Shown here: piece after piece, positions 25,006 to 36,596 of the stretch | Numbering within the stretch: the stretch's first letter is position 1 | Layout of the letters: every line of letters begins with the position of its first letter | Source of the DNA: Apus apus | Taxonomy: Eukaryota > Chordata > Aves > Apodiformes > Apodidae | Direction: 5' to 3' | Length of the DNA stretch: 64,000 nt | Assembly (NCBI RefSeq): GCF_020740795.1 | Contig: NC_067283.1 | Span: 5,607,659 to 5,671,658 of the forward strand | The notes under the pieces: model-generated | What the model was told of the DNA's origin: nothing | Database searches by the model: none | The model's input: the letters and a program-made list of their open reading frames with translations, nothing else | Program-made: the position numbers and the translations under genes

Positions 25006-25817
25006 CTGGATCAGAGGAAGAAGAACATATTCAGCCAAATTATCTGAGTGACTGAGGAATGACTGGATAGGATTAAGGAGCACTAGTTAGTTACTCACTG
25101 TCCTGCACGTGAAAATGAAATCATGTGCTGCTTTCTTTGCAAAGGACTGACAGCTCCCCAGCAGCATGGGAGCAGAGACCTCCTAGCACCTCCCAAGATG
25201 CTGTGAAGATCAGACTCTATTATCTCAATCTACATGCCCACACACACACATCTGCACGTATGCACACCCCAGGAAGGGCTGAAACCCCAGTTTATCACCA
25301 CCATTGCAAATATAGTGCCTGCAAGCAAGTGCTCCATGGCACGTTGCATCCCACACAACCCTTCCCAGCAAGGTCCACCTGCACAGCATCTCTGTTGAAA
25401 ATCAGTGCACTCTCCAGCTCCAGGGAACCTTTTGTTTGGGCAGTGCATGTTAGAGATGCTGCAGAGCAAATGGTACAACAGGGCTGCAAGCCAGGCCTTT
25501 CCTTCAGGCTTTCCCTCTCTGTGCAGGTTTCTCAGGATGTAAAGCCACTTGAAAGCTTCATATTCATGCAAATGTACCTCCTCTTATGCAAATCGGCAAT
25601 CAGCTTGATTTCCACTCCCAGGAAGTCAGCGATTAACGTGGAAAATCAAGGCTAAAGCAAACGGGGGTTTAAGTCCCCTTGGTGAAGTGTGCAGCGAGAT
25701 GTCCAGCTGTGCAAGGAAGGGCCCCAGTGGGGGGCTTCAAGGGTGGGGAGGGTTTGGCTCCTGCCTGCAGCAAGAATGAGGAGCAGAGCAAGTCTGAATG
25801 CTTTTTATTCTACTTAC

Positions 25818-25927
25818 CTGCTGAGGCAATGGGCTGCAGTAGTGACCCAATGGGTGCTGATGAGGGTTCCACCACAGATGTGAGAACAGTACCCTGGGAA
25901 GTCAGCATAGGCAATCAGAAAGGATAC
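25818..25927 (-). pseudogene. Decayed elastase/chymotrypsin-family protease: catalytic histidine exon
   Basis: The minus strand has acceptor tttgatccag, then a 110-base exon encoding VSFLIAYADFPG, HICGGTLISTHW and VTTAAHCLSR, then a consensus donor gtaagta. It matches elastase exon 3, which begins VS after WPWQ and ends just after TAAHC. The catalytic histidine motif is intact here. It pairs in order and strand with the serine exon 0.8 kb downstream. The middle exons are not clearly recognisable; a weak hint (ALIFNRDAVQ) lies near 25390-25430 on the minus strand. The activation-peptide exon was not found, and a CR1 copy starts 18 bases beyond the acceptor side. Confidence 0.75.
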
Positions 25928-25944
25928 CTGGATCAAACAACAGC

Positions 25945-26165
25945 ATATATTGGGAAGAAATGTTTTTTTTGTGAGGGTGGTGAGACACTGGAACAGGTTG
26001 CCCAAGGAAGTTGTGGATGTCCCATCTCTGGAAGTGTTCAAGGCCAGGTTGGATGGGGCTTGGAGAAACCTGGTCTATGGGAGGTGTCCCTGCCCATGCA
26101 GGGGGTTGGAACTAGCTGACCTTTGAGAGTCCCTTCCAATCCAAACCATTCTGTGATTCTGTGAT
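25945..26165 (+). mobile_element. CR1 LINE 3' fragment
   Basis: Sense-oriented CR1 3' end: gtgagggtggtgagacactg, ggttgcccaaggaagttgtg, ggtgtccctgcccatgcag, ending ccattctgtgattctgtgat. It abuts the relic protease exon, suggesting it landed in or next to that gene's intron. Confidence 0.95.
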
Positions 26166-26559
26166 ACTATATTTGACACCCAAGCCAGGCCATGCCTCTG
26201 CAGAAACGAGGTGTGTGACACTGGACAGTGGAAGCTGTCATTTTCTCACTGTTTTTTCAAGCAGAAGGCTTTTTTCAAGCACAGCACAGCAGCATTACCT
26301 GCCACTTCCAGCTGTTTGGTTGGGCCTCATGGCCTCAAATGACTCCTTCTGTCAGCACATCCTTCTGAAGAGCATCCCTTAGGGAACTTCCAGAGATTGC
26401 TCCTAACCACACACACACACAAAAAGAGTGCATTTTGTCATGTGGATTCCTAAGAAGCATCAGTCACCATAGGTTACTGCCAGCAACAAACGTGGGCAGC
26501 CAGATAAAGTCTGAAAGATTGAGTGACTGAGACTTGCAGGTGGTAACACTGTGAACACT

Positions 26560-26775
26560 CTCCATCCTGGAGGTTGTCTTCAAAGCCTTCATGGCTGAAA
26601 AATACCATAAACGGGCTTCAAGATACAAAGCTCTCACACAAATTGACTTGTTACCCATGCTCCCTACCTTGGCTGCCAGGTGGTTGAGCACCAACCTAAA
26701 TCCCCTTGTTTCTTCAGGGGGAAGGTTTCCTCCCTCTCCTCCCTCAGAAAACTGCCAGATCTCATGTAGATATTC
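26560..26775 (-). pseudogene. TTC21A: TTC21A relic: probable C-terminal exon
   Basis: After acceptor ctctctactgcag the minus strand reads EYLHEIWQFSEGG, then GFRLVLNHLAAK, SICVRALYLEA and MKALKTTSRM. The TTC21 C-terminus contains AWKYS...GFKLAFNYLKDKK...EICNDVL...ILEKARRSLRP. The shared pattern W-[KQ]-[YF]-S, then G-F-[KR]-L-x-x-N-[YH]-L and I-C-x-x-x-L fits with a small insertion. No stop sits at the expected LRP end, so the reading frame has lost its terminus. It is the lowest-coordinate member of a series of minus-strand TTC21A-like exons, as expected for the 3' end. Confidence 0.5.
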
Positions 26776-26904
26776 CTGCAGTAGAGAGAAACCCTTAAAG
26801 CTGGAACTATTGTATCCACATTAGGTTTTGCCCTAGCCCAGTAACTGCAGAGAAGAAATTTATATGCACTAATGTGCATCACTTAGAGGTTGAGAGATTC
26901 ACCC

Positions 26905-27978
26905 TTTCCCAGCTCAAATGCTATTGGCTGGACAGTTGGGCCCAAAGAGTGGTGGTCATTGGAGTAAAATCCAGCTGGGGTTGGTCACAAGTGGTGTTCC
27001 TCAGGGGTCGGTGTTGGGAATGTTTCTGTTTAACATCTTTATTGATGATCTTGATAAGGACATGGGCTGTATTATCAGTAAGTCTGCAGATGACACCAAG
27101 CTAGGTGGGAGTGTTGATCTGCATGAGGATAGGGAGGCTCTACAGAGAGACTTGGATAGATGAGATCATTGGACTAATGTTAATGGTCTGGGCTTCAACA
27201 ACGCCAAGTGCTGGGTCCTGCACTTGGGCCACAACAACCCCAGGCAACACTCCAGGCTTGGGGAAGTGGCTGGAAAGTGTCTGGCAGAAAAGGTCTTGGG
27301 GGTTCTCATTGACAAGTGGCTAAACATGAGCCAGTGTGTGCCCAGGTGGCCAAGAAAGCCCCTGGCATCCTGGCTTGGATTAGAAATAGTGTGACCAGCA
27401 GAAGTAGAGAGGTGATTGTCCCCCTGTGCTCAGCACTGGTGAGGCCACACCTGGAGTGTTGTGTCCAGTTTTGGGCACCTCAATTCAAGGGAGATATTGA
27501 GGTGCTGGAACGAGGACAGAGGAGGGCAACGAAGCTGGTGAAGGGCCTAGAGAATCAATCTGATGAGGAATGCTTGAAGGAGCTGGGAATGTTCAGTCTG
27601 AGGAAGATGTGGCTGAGGGGGGACCTCATCAGTCCCTACAACTACCTGAAAGGTCACTGTAGAGAGGTTGGTGCTGGTCTCTTCTCACAGGTAATTAGCA
27701 ACAGAGCAAGAGGGAATGGCTTTGAGCTGCAACAGGGCAGGTTTAGACTGGACATTAGGAAAATAACCTCACAGAAAGAGTGGTCAGACACTGGAATAGG
27801 CTGCCCAGGGAGGTGGTTGGATCACCATCCCTGGGTGTGTTTAAAGGTTGGTTGGATGTGGTGTTGGTGGATGTGGTTTAGAGGAGAACTTTGTAGAGTA
27901 GGGATGATGGTTGGACTCAGTGATCCCAAGGATCTTTTCCTACCTGAATGGTTCTCTAATTCTTTGATTCTGTGATTC
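26905..27978 (+). mobile_element. CR1 LINE, 1.1 kb copy with reverse-transcriptase remnant
   Basis: The longest of the younger CR1 copies here. It begins in the reverse-transcriptase region: [20 protein letters not shown], then [13 protein letters not shown], where active elements have a FVDD/FADD-type box. It continues through the 3' end of ORF2 ([43 protein letters not shown]) and ends tctgtgattc. Frameshifts and stops break it, so it is inactive. Confidence 0.95.
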
Positions 27979-28722
27979 AGCTGCAACTTACCCAGGCAAC
28001 TAAGAAGAACCAGAAACTGAACCAGAAAATGAAGCATCTTTAACGAAGCAGTAGCATTTTTCCAAGAAAAAAATCTTTTTATACAAAAATATCAAATAGA
28101 ACCTGTGTCTAAATTTGTTATTAATACAATTTATCTATACTCATAAATCATTAAACTCAACCAAAATGTTCTCTATGTGGAAAAAAAAAAAAAGGGGGAG
28201 CAGTGAAGTGTTCAAGGTAGAGCCCAAGGTTACACAAACACCTCCACGCTGCAGAGTTCCCACAGGGCCATGAAGGAGAAAAAAACCTGATAAATTGGGA
28301 GTGCTCTCAGACCAAGTCAAAACCAAAGCAGTGCAAACCCAGGCTCAAGAACCCAGCAGTTCCTATGAGCAGTTGCTGATGCACAAGTTCTATTCCCTTG
28401 CAATAAATTTATCTGTCAGTCCATTTGTCTTCTACTGAATGTAACATAAGCTGATCTTTGTCAATTGGATTAAAAGAGCAATAGCAAACAGGGAGGTTCA
28501 GCGTTGGCTGGGCATGTTAAACAGACCTTGGCTGGATGTGCTGAGTCCTTTTTTGGGATCCTTTTCTGCTCCCTCCTCCCTGCTGAAGGAGTTTTCCTCT
28601 GCATCCCCCAAATTGCTGGCTCTCAGTGGCAGGAGGGGAGGTAGGGAGCTGGACTATGGCCAAGGGGGATGCTGCAGCTTGAAGAAACCTGGGATATATC
28701 TGAGGAATGGAAAAGGTCCCAT
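27979..28722. other. Non-coding interval within the decayed TTC21A locus
   Basis: No recognisable exon. A minus-strand tract near 28185 is a T/A homopolymer, and a purine-rich patch lies around 28620-28680. Nothing here supports a gene. Confidence 0.4.
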
Positions 28723-28790
28723 AATCACAGAATGGTTGAGGATGGAGGTCTGGAGGTCATCTGTCATTTCTAGTAAGCCCCCAATACAGC
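28723..28790 (-). mobile_element. Short CR1 3' end fragment
   Basis: The plus strand shows tcacagaatggttgaggatg followed by ggaggtcatctg, a decayed antisense CR1 terminus of about 70 bases. Confidence 0.6.
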
Positions 28791-28984
28791 ATTAAAAACC
28801 ACTGGACATAAACCTGCACTTGTATCCTTTTATCTTGCACCAGAATTCCTGTGGACAGGTCCCTAGGATCTCAAAATATAAAGGAGTTTATATATTAAAT
28901 TTTTACATTAGGGCAACATGTTATTGACAAACCAGATGGAACATCTGAATCGAAAGTTCTTGTCATTAAAACACCTGCAGAAGC

Positions 28985-29140
28985 TTTTCAGCTTGTCTGA
29001 ACATTGAGCACAGAAGATACAAAACCATGTCCCACGTTACAGGCAAAGATACAATTTCCAGGAATAACCTTTTCCAGCTGGGTGCTGTCAATGTGACAAC
29101 ACATTTCCTCAGTGCAGAATGAAGAATTTGGATGATTCAA
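28985..29140 (-). pseudogene. TTC21A: Possible TTC21A relic exon (late TPR region)
   Basis: The minus strand reads CTEEMCCHIDSTQLEKVIPG, then NCIFACNVGHG and VSSVLNVQTS. The TTC21A/B segment around residue 1100 has the pattern QLRxxxxxCxxAT...V-x-x-A-L-N/G-x-F-T. Q-L, C, A, V, L, N and T agree with one inserted residue. Its position between the relic exons at 33.5 kb and 26.6 kb is right for the gene order. Alone the match would be too weak; the collinearity is what makes it worth listing. Confidence 0.33.
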
Positions 29141-29997
29141 CTCTGAACTATTCAAAAAGCTGCTAGCCAAATCCAAGTCAAAGGGCTCCTTTATGCAGCA
29201 AAACATGTTACCCATTTTAATACATTCAATGATTGATGATTAGTTTTAAGCATTCATGTAGCTCTACTAAAATCATTAAGCATATATATATATATTTGTG
29301 CAGAGGAAGCATGTAATTACACATTTTGTTGGATCAGAACCAGAGCATTCAACTACTTGTGTTTTCACACTGCTCTTTCCCAGAATTGATTTGACTACCT
29401 TGAACATCTTGGGAGAGGAGCAAAACATCAATAATTAAAATTATTTATGCACAACACGGAAGTGAAAGTATAAATCTGGAGAAATAATGTCCTGTTTATT
29501 TACTTCTAGCAGCACAGTAGCTTGATCTTGTCTCCAGGTTCTGCAGAACTCTCAGGACATGATTCAATCTTGTTTCAGTTTTTTAAGTAACTCGAGCTAG
29601 AAAGCAGTTCACTGAAATCCACTGGTTTTATAACTCTTTAGACTTATGAGTGTGATTTTCTACAAGCAAATACACTGTGCAGTTAAAAAGAATTAGTCTG
29701 TGAAACTTTATAAATACTGGTCCTCCAAACTCCACTGAAATCAATGGAAAAGTTTGGTATTAATGACATCAGAATCTGACCCAGTGTGTTTACTGGAAAA
29801 GTTCACTTTGACCTTAAGTAAAGAAGAAAAAGCACAAGATAAACAGCTTACAATCTGTCTCTTTACAGGCCTTAGTCAACAAGGAAAAAAGTAGCAAACA
29901 CATTTGTGTAGAAGTATTCTAATACTCTTCTTAATTTAATTTCAAAGCTTCTAGTTTAAAGTCAAGAAGAAAATGCTACTCATTGTGGAGGAAAAAA

Positions 29998-30409
29998 CAA
30001 GGTGAAAAAGGCTGAGAGTTGAGGTTGTTCAGCCTGGAGAAGAGAAGGCTCCAGGGAGACCTGAGAGCACCTTCCAGTGCCTGAAGGGGCTCCAGGAAAG
30101 CTGGGGAGGGGCTTTTGACAAGAGCTTGTAGTGAGAGGAAAAGGGGTAATGGATTAAACGTTGAAGAGAGGAGATTTAGGTTAGACATTAGGAGGAAATT
30201 CTTTAGTGTGAGGGTGATGAGACCCTGGCCCAGGTTGCCCAGGGAAGCTGTGGCTGCCCCATCCCTGGCAGTGTTGAAGGGCAGGTTGGATGGGGCTTGG
30301 AGCAACCTGGGCTGGTGGGAGGTGTCCCTGCCCATGCAGGGGGTTGGAACTGGGTGATCTTTAAGGTCCTTTCCAACTCAAACCATTCTATGATTCTATG
30401 ATTCTATGA
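29998..30409 (+). mobile_element. CR1 LINE 3' fragment
   Basis: Sense-oriented: gttcagcctggagaagagaa, ccagtgcctgaaggggctcc, gtgagggtgatgagaccctg. It ends in a triple ttctatgattctatgattc tail. It is well preserved. Confidence 0.96.
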
Positions 30410-31797
30410 TAGCAAAGACAATTTAAAAAGGCATTCTGATACATCCCCTCTCCATGTTCATCGTTAATAAAGAAAACCCCAGGCTTTCTACAGAAGTGAC
30501 CAATTCACACTGACCAACTGATGAAGTGATCAGGAGAGCTGGGACACTGACTAACTCCATGCTCTGCATCTTCAGTATCACCAAGTCCAAGTCAGAGCCT
30601 GAACTCCAGAGGTTTGGTTGGCTCAAAGGGAATTTTTCTACATTTAACTTCAGACCCAGAGCTCCTTCTGTGCCAGTAACTACATCATACCAGAACTACA
30701 ACATTTCCTTCTGCTGTCCACATTGTGAGACTGTTTGCTCAGTTTCTGGTGCAGAAAACTCACTCCTATTAGTTATAAGCAGTCTGGCAGAAAAGTTGTG
30801 GTCATGTAGCACATGAAGGGATAGAGTCCAAGAGAATTCAGACAGATCTGATTCATATTGGCTCTTTGGCCACACTCACTGCTCTTTCTAGATTTGTAAA
30901 ATTATCTCAGAGCTTAATTAGATCGTCCTATGTGCCTATTTGAAAAGATTAGAGAGGGATCAGTCTTCTCAATATGAAGTTTCCATGTTTACCTATGAAA
31001 AGCACCATGGAAAATAAAAGTCAATTTAAAAAAAAAGAGTGATATTTGCAGTAAGCACACACCTGTATGCAAGCTTATAACCAATAACTGGATAAATTTC
31101 TTCAGATGTTTAACTTCTTAAAATATTGATGGACATAGAGGTTTTCTCACAGCTATGCCATCCTTTAATTTAAAGCTTCACAGTTCTTACAGTGTTACAG
31201 ATGACGTCCTTGCCAGTTCTGATGCACAGATGAATGCAAAATCAACCATTTAAAGAAGAGAGAAATCAGGCACCAACCCTGTGACCTCTGCCAAGGAAGG
31301 AGGAAGTTACCCCTGGAGGAGAGTGTTTGTTGACTTTTCCCCAAGTAACACAACTCTTGCACAGAATCATGACTGCTTAAATAGCTGGTTTCTGCTTCTA
31401 TGCTTAGACAAAGAGTGGTTCTGCAGCTCTTGTAGTCCTTTTGGCCAGGTACTGAGTGCATTTCAACTCAGTCAATGTGTTGCTGGGAACTGGCCAATTC
31501 AAATCTCTCTAGGACACAGATGCCAACTTCTCTCCCAACTTCTGCCTTAAGCGTCGCAGTTGATGCTTCTCACACTCACCCTGAAATCCCAGCAAATCCG
31601 TGAGCTTTACTAAATGTTCCCTTTGGGAAACAGTGAGCAGGAGAACAGCTGGGCTGTGCCAGATGCTAACCCTGTTGTTTAACACAGTTCACAAAGACAC
31701 CTGTACTGCAGTGCTGGTGACAAAATAGTGAAGAGCATTACTGAGGAAGAGCAGCATTTCCTGCAACAACTGCAGACTGGAGGGAAGTCCTTTCACA

Positions 31798-32050
31798 GGA
31801 TCACAGCATCATAGAATCATCCTGGTTGGAAGGGACCTTGAAGATCATCAAGTCCAACCATAACCTAAATTCCCGCTACCATAACCTAATTTACCCATTC
31901 AATGCTTAAATCATGTCACTAAGCTCTGTATCTATATTTATTTTAAATACCTCCTGAGATGGTGACTCCACCACCTCCCTGGGCAGCTTGTTCCACTGTT
32001 CAACAACTCTTTCAGTAAAGAAATTATTTCTAATATCTTTGAGCAACCAG
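31798..32050 (-). mobile_element. CR1 LINE 3' fragment
   Basis: The plus strand shows atcatagaatcatcctggtt, ggaagggaccttgaagatca, tccaaccataacctaaattc and caccacctccctgggcagc. This is antisense CR1 of the variant with a longer spacer, as at 41491. Confidence 0.93.
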
Positions 32051-33439
32051 CAGGGATCATTTCTTGGAGCAGCAACCAGCACTGGAGTGTTGGCTCAGCC
32101 ACTCTCCAGTTACAAGTACTTTACATAGCTCAGAAGTGACAATCAGTCAAGCTCCATCAGCTGTGCCAAGGGCAGTGTCACACACAGGGCTGAGCTGCTC
32201 TAGCAGCTTGTTGGTGCCAAAAAAATAGTAACTTGTTTTCACGCTGTCCCTGGTAACAAGGTCTCTACTTGCTCTGATTTCTGGAAATTTTCCTCTCACC
32301 TGGTGAAATGATTTGATTCACTAACCTGGGGAGAAGAAATATTCATATTTTTGCTGGTTATTTTTCTGTCATTTCAGAAATTGAACGAGGCAGGTACAGA
32401 ATGGGATGATTTTCAGAGCCTGTGCAAAGAGGCAGGTGAGACCACGTGGAACAGCAGGAGGAAGAGCAGGACCCTCCCATTTCAGCACAGCCAGTTCTTA
32501 AAAGAGCTTGAGTTTGTATAATGTATTTAGATATCAATGTTCAGAAGTAAAAAAAAATAACACATCTCCATAATGAACATTTTATTAAGTATTTCATTCA
32601 GTGCTGCAAAGACAATGCAGTGCAGGCTGAAAGATCTGTGCCAGAAACTCTCTACTGTGTCTTCACATATTTAACAGATCCCAGTCACTTACACCCTTAG
32701 AGACTTGCTCTGGGCAATCAAGGCATAAAGAAATCACTAAAGACCTGAGTTAAACAGATTTCAGTTACAAACAGTTTGGTCTTGAGCATTCTGAATGATG
32801 CAGCAAAAGAAGAGCTTCTCATCCAATTAATTATATAGTCCAAATCAGCTGTGTGTAATTGTATTTTGATACATCATTTACAGATGCATATTAAATGTGC
32901 AACCCTATAATTATAACCTCTCATTTTAAAGCCAAATGCCAAAAAGATCTAAAGCTAAAAAGCAGACTAAGAACTACTTGGACTTAGATACACAACTGGA
33001 AAACTCCACATTAGTAGAATATAGAAGTCATATGTTTAACTTATATGTGTAAAAAATGCTTTGAAATCCCTCAAATAAACAGGTGCTCTTTACAATATGT
33101 TACAGAACATATTTTATTTCTCTGACTACATTATGGAAAAAGGTTTTGGTCAGAATCTTGGCTCAGTGAAATAATTTAAGACAGGATTTCTTTCCTAATG
33201 TTTGTAGATGGAGGAATATTTGCAATCAAAGCTCTTGTGTTAAGTAGCAGCAGTTGGGATTTTCAGATCAACACACTTACATGTGGAGCATCCGTTTCAC
33301 TGTACTTACAGCTTTGCCCACCTTCATGCTCCAGTACTTTCCAAAAGAAGTCTGGATTTATTAAGAAGTTTGCATTTTTACCAGTTCTACCTTGTAAGCA
33401 AGTCTGAAACCCCTAATTTCATATTTGTGCACATGAAGA
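32051..33439. other. Non-coding interval within the decayed TTC21A locus
   Basis: AT-rich sequence with no recognisable family similarity. One plus-strand 55-base frame at 32388-32442 is bounded by splice-like sites, but nothing else supports it. Confidence 0.4.
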
Positions 33440-33676
33440 AATAACATTTAGCAAACTGAGCCTTAAAGCAGTCACATAAACTGCACAGAGGTTCTCCAGC
33501 ACTGCTCTGAAAATCCCCAATCCACAAATATTCCTTGGCATGCCTTGCCAGCAGTAGGGGCCTTTCAGGAATTATATGCAGGTTCCACAAAGAATCATGT
33601 TTCTTCACCTTTTCAAAGAAAAATGTAGCTTTACCAAGGTTATCACTTCTCAGCAAATCAAATCATGTTTTCATGG
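33440..33676 (-). pseudogene. TTC21A: TTC21A relic exon with in-frame stop
   Basis: After acceptor gtaacttttcag the minus strand reads MKT-stop-FDLLRSDNLGKATFFFEK, then VKKHDS and later EYLWIGD and CFKAQFAK. The family segment is LIDLLRRSGKLEDIPAFFEL, AKK, then Y-L-W-[YH]-x-G and F-N-K-A-R-K. The DLLR, S, L, FFE and KK residues align. A TGA interrupts the frame just before DLLR, at a position where the family has Arg or Lys. It lies downstream (on the minus strand) of the 36.1 kb relic exon, as required for residues near 980. Confidence 0.52.
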
Positions 33677-35639
33677 CTGAAAAGTTACCTAAAAATTAAA
33701 AAGCAGTAGAGTATTTTTTATCTCTACCTTACAATAAATCAGGTCCTTTCAAATCTGGCAAAAATTAATTATTGTCTTAAATAATGCAGGATGTTTTGTT
33801 TTGAGAGCTGCAATTATTAAGATATAGTAACACTGCTTATATCTTGGGAAAAGCATAAGGTTTTAAAAAGAAATAATGGCAGAGCCACAGGGCCAAAAAG
33901 AATTCAGGTGCTGCTAGTATGTCCAGCTTTTTTAAGTAGAAAGCTCTTCCAGAAAACATCAGGCCTATTCATATTCTATATGTGACACTACAGAAAGTCC
34001 TGAGAAATTCTGGATTTTTCCCAAAAGGGGAAAATTTTGTTGGAGAAATTAAGGAAACAGAGTTGTCACATTTCCACAAGTTAATTTTTTAAAACTTAAG
34101 AGTGGAAATCTGAACAAACACACAATCTTCAAGCTTACATAATGTTATATACCTGGTGATTTTTACACAACATTCTGGTAAAGGTTTATTGCTTGTTCAT
34201 GCTTCTGTTCCCTGAACACGAGATCTGCCACCCTCTAGAAGGTTAAAACTTGCAAAAATACAGGGAGATGCAGAAAGAAAAAGCCCGGGCATTGAGCAAT
34301 GGTGGAAATTCAGTGATTTTAAATCCTATCAGAATGCATCATAATTACCATATCAACAAGCATGTGGGACATTTCCACTTTGCAGGGAGAGGTCCGAACC
34401 CATCATCTGGTGTCCCACTGTAATGGATGGAGCAGTGTCACCACTTTGGCACAAAATTACCCACAAAACCCCAAACATTTCTTCAATTCTCGTACATGTG
34501 CACAGAGTGAATCTTTTTTCTGTCCTAAAAAGCCTGCATTTGGGGGGATACAGAGCTCTGATTTTCATAATTCCATTACTTCACTCCTTTTCCACTCCAT
34601 TTTCTGGGAAGAAAAAAAACCATAGTGATGCTCACCTATCATTATTATTACTTTCATGTAAAAATAGTGTGATGGTGGGTAGACGGGGAACATTTATTGG
34701 CCCTGGATAATCAATCATCCAAATTAAAATAAGTCATCTTCAGTTCTATCTGAGAAAATAAGAAGTAATTAAAAATGAAGTATTTCGATAACAATTTTAA
34801 TAAGTATCAGGACCCTCTTATTTTCTCTCTACTGAGCTCTATCATAGAAGACAGAGCAAATCAATTATTTTCAATGCAATTTCAATCTACTTTTGTAATT
34901 AAATCAAAGATGGATTTCCCCATTAGCACAACTATTGCAGTATCCAAGTAATTATGAGTAATCAGCAAAGGATATTCTCTACTGATTTTCCCTGTGCATC
35001 ATTAATTATCTGAAGTGACAGGGCTAACATTATTCCTATTATGAATAAACCACTAAAGGAAACGAGGAGGAAGTAAAATACAAACAATAATAAGCTGGCC
35101 CCTCTTCAAAAATCAGTGTAATCCTGAAAAAATGTTAATAGCAGTTCTATCTAAATGAAGCTGCACGTGTCTGGTAGACATCAAAGCTTGCAGTATGTTG
35201 CATCTCATTAGCTCTCAGTAAAAAGTGGATGGAATTCATTTCTAATTCAATGCTATTTGCTGCCAGTTAATGGCTCTGAGAATCAGTCATTCACAAATCT
35301 AAATGTGACTTTTCCCAAACCAGTATTTTATGGGTTTTAAGAACTAGCTTTTATTGCTAGTAGAAAACCACATCTGAGCAATTCTCTTTGTTGTGTGATA
35401 TCATTTTCACATTTGTTATATGGTACTGTCTTCTGATGATTTACTATATTACACATACACTTTAAAATATTTTTCAGTCTGATCTATTTTATTGAATAGA
35501 TTAATAAGTAAAAAATGGCTAACATGGCTGCATTTCCTTTTTGTGTTTGTGACCCTTTTTGGCTCTTGTTCCATTCAAGTGTCAGAAATATGATTTGATA
35601 ATTTATCCATGGTGATTCTATGGTTTTGAAAAATGAATA
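33677..35639. other. AT-rich non-coding interval
   Basis: Nothing exon-like was recognised between two relic exons. It is taken as decayed TTC21A intron sequence by position only. Confidence 0.4.
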
Positions 35640-35878
35640 AATATTGGTTACAACACAGGAAGTTACACCTTAACATGAGGAAAAAATTATTTACTGTGAG
35701 GGTGATGGAGCCCTGGGACAGGCTGCCCAGAGAGGCTGTGGAGTCTCCTTCTCTGGAGACTTCCAAGACCCATCTGGATGTTTTCCTGTGTGATCTGCCC
35801 TGTGTGATCCTGCTGCAGCAGGGGGGTTGGACTTGATGGTCTTCAGAGGTCACTTCCAACCCTATGATTCCATGATTT
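35640..35878 (+). mobile_element. CR1 LINE 3' fragment
   Basis: Sense-oriented: agttacaccttaacatgagg, gtgagggtgatggagccctg, ggctgcccagagaggctgtg, ending tatgattccatgatt. Its subfamily is like the antisense copy at 62992. It lies 110 bases from the relic exon at 35988. Confidence 0.94.
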
Positions 35879-35987
35879 TCTTTTCTATATTTTTGAGGAC
35901 ACAACACTAACAGAGCCATTTCTCTCCCTTATCTTGTATGTAGATACTATGAATCAGATGTTGATTGAGATTTTTAAAAAGACTTGC

Positions 35988-36167
35988 TTTACTATCTGTT
36001 GGAGAATATGTTAATGCATTTTTATAGCTTTCAGTAACTTGTACACAGTCCTTCTGACCCAGATAGTGCTGGACATTAATCAGTGCTGCCAGCTTCTTCT
36101 GAGGAGAAATGGATCTTGGCTGCTCCAAAGGAACAGGTTTCAGTGTTCTCTGTTCCATTTCAAAAGC
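35988..36167 (-). pseudogene. TTC21A: TTC21A relic exon, best preserved
   Basis: The minus strand has acceptor ttgttacag, then exactly 60 codons beginning AFEMEQRTLKPVPLEQP, continuing ISPQKKLAALI, VTESYKNALTYSPTDSK. Human TTC21A, as I recall it, has LKRVPLEQPEMIPSQKQLAA followed by AVQSYKDVFSYLPTDNK in the same spacing, minus three residues deleted in frame. TTC21B is clearly more distant (VQMEQP). The donor position reads AAA|GCAAGT: either a GC-AG intron or a mutated GT. TTC21A encodes an IFT139-like TPR protein of intraflagellar transport and sperm flagella. This is the anchor for reading the whole locus as decayed TTC21A. Confidence 0.78.
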
Positions 36168-36239
36168 CTGTAACAATCCTGAACAGTGTACAAGAGATTC
36201 ATGAAAACAAAATACTAACTGCAACAATGTCTGTCAGTT

Positions 36240-36345
36240 TTTTAGAGCAGCCTTTTGCTTGTATTGGGTCCAGTTTTGAGCTCCTCAAGGCAAGAAAGAG
36301 TCCAGTAAAGGGCCACCAAAATGACAAGGGGGCTGGAGCCTAGAG
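36240..36345 (+). mobile_element. CR1 LINE internal fragment
   Basis: Sense CR1 text tgggtccagttttgagctcc and agtaaagggccaccaaaatg. The piece is separated from a 3' end at 36500-36596 by about 150 bases of unrelated or decayed sequence. Confidence 0.75.
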
Positions 36346-36499
36346 AGTTAATCAGCAGAATACATCTCCAGACTCCCGTGGGAGTGATTCAGGCACTTAA
36401 ACATAGGCTCATACAGCAATTTCATGTGCCCCAGAATATCTGACACATCCTTGCAGGGCTGGCAGCATGACACAGGACCTAAGTCTAGACATGGTCCTG

Positions 36500-36596
36500 T
36501 GCAACTGGCTCTAGGTGGCCCTGCTTGAGCACTGGGCTTGGAAAAGATGACCTCCAGAGATCCCTTCCCACCTAAACCATTCTGTGATTCCATGGA
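36500..36596 (+). mobile_element. CR1 LINE 3' end fragment
   Basis: Sense CR1 terminus: aactggctctaggtggccct, gatgacctccagagatccct, ending accattctgtgattccatg. It may belong to the same insertion as 36240-36345. Confidence 0.85.

Noticed and set aside
32388-32442. Plus-strand 55-base frame KLNEAGTEWDDFQSLCKEA with splice-like borders
   Set aside because: There is no partner exon, no recognised family, and it is on the strand opposite the local gene remains. Chance sites of this quality are common.
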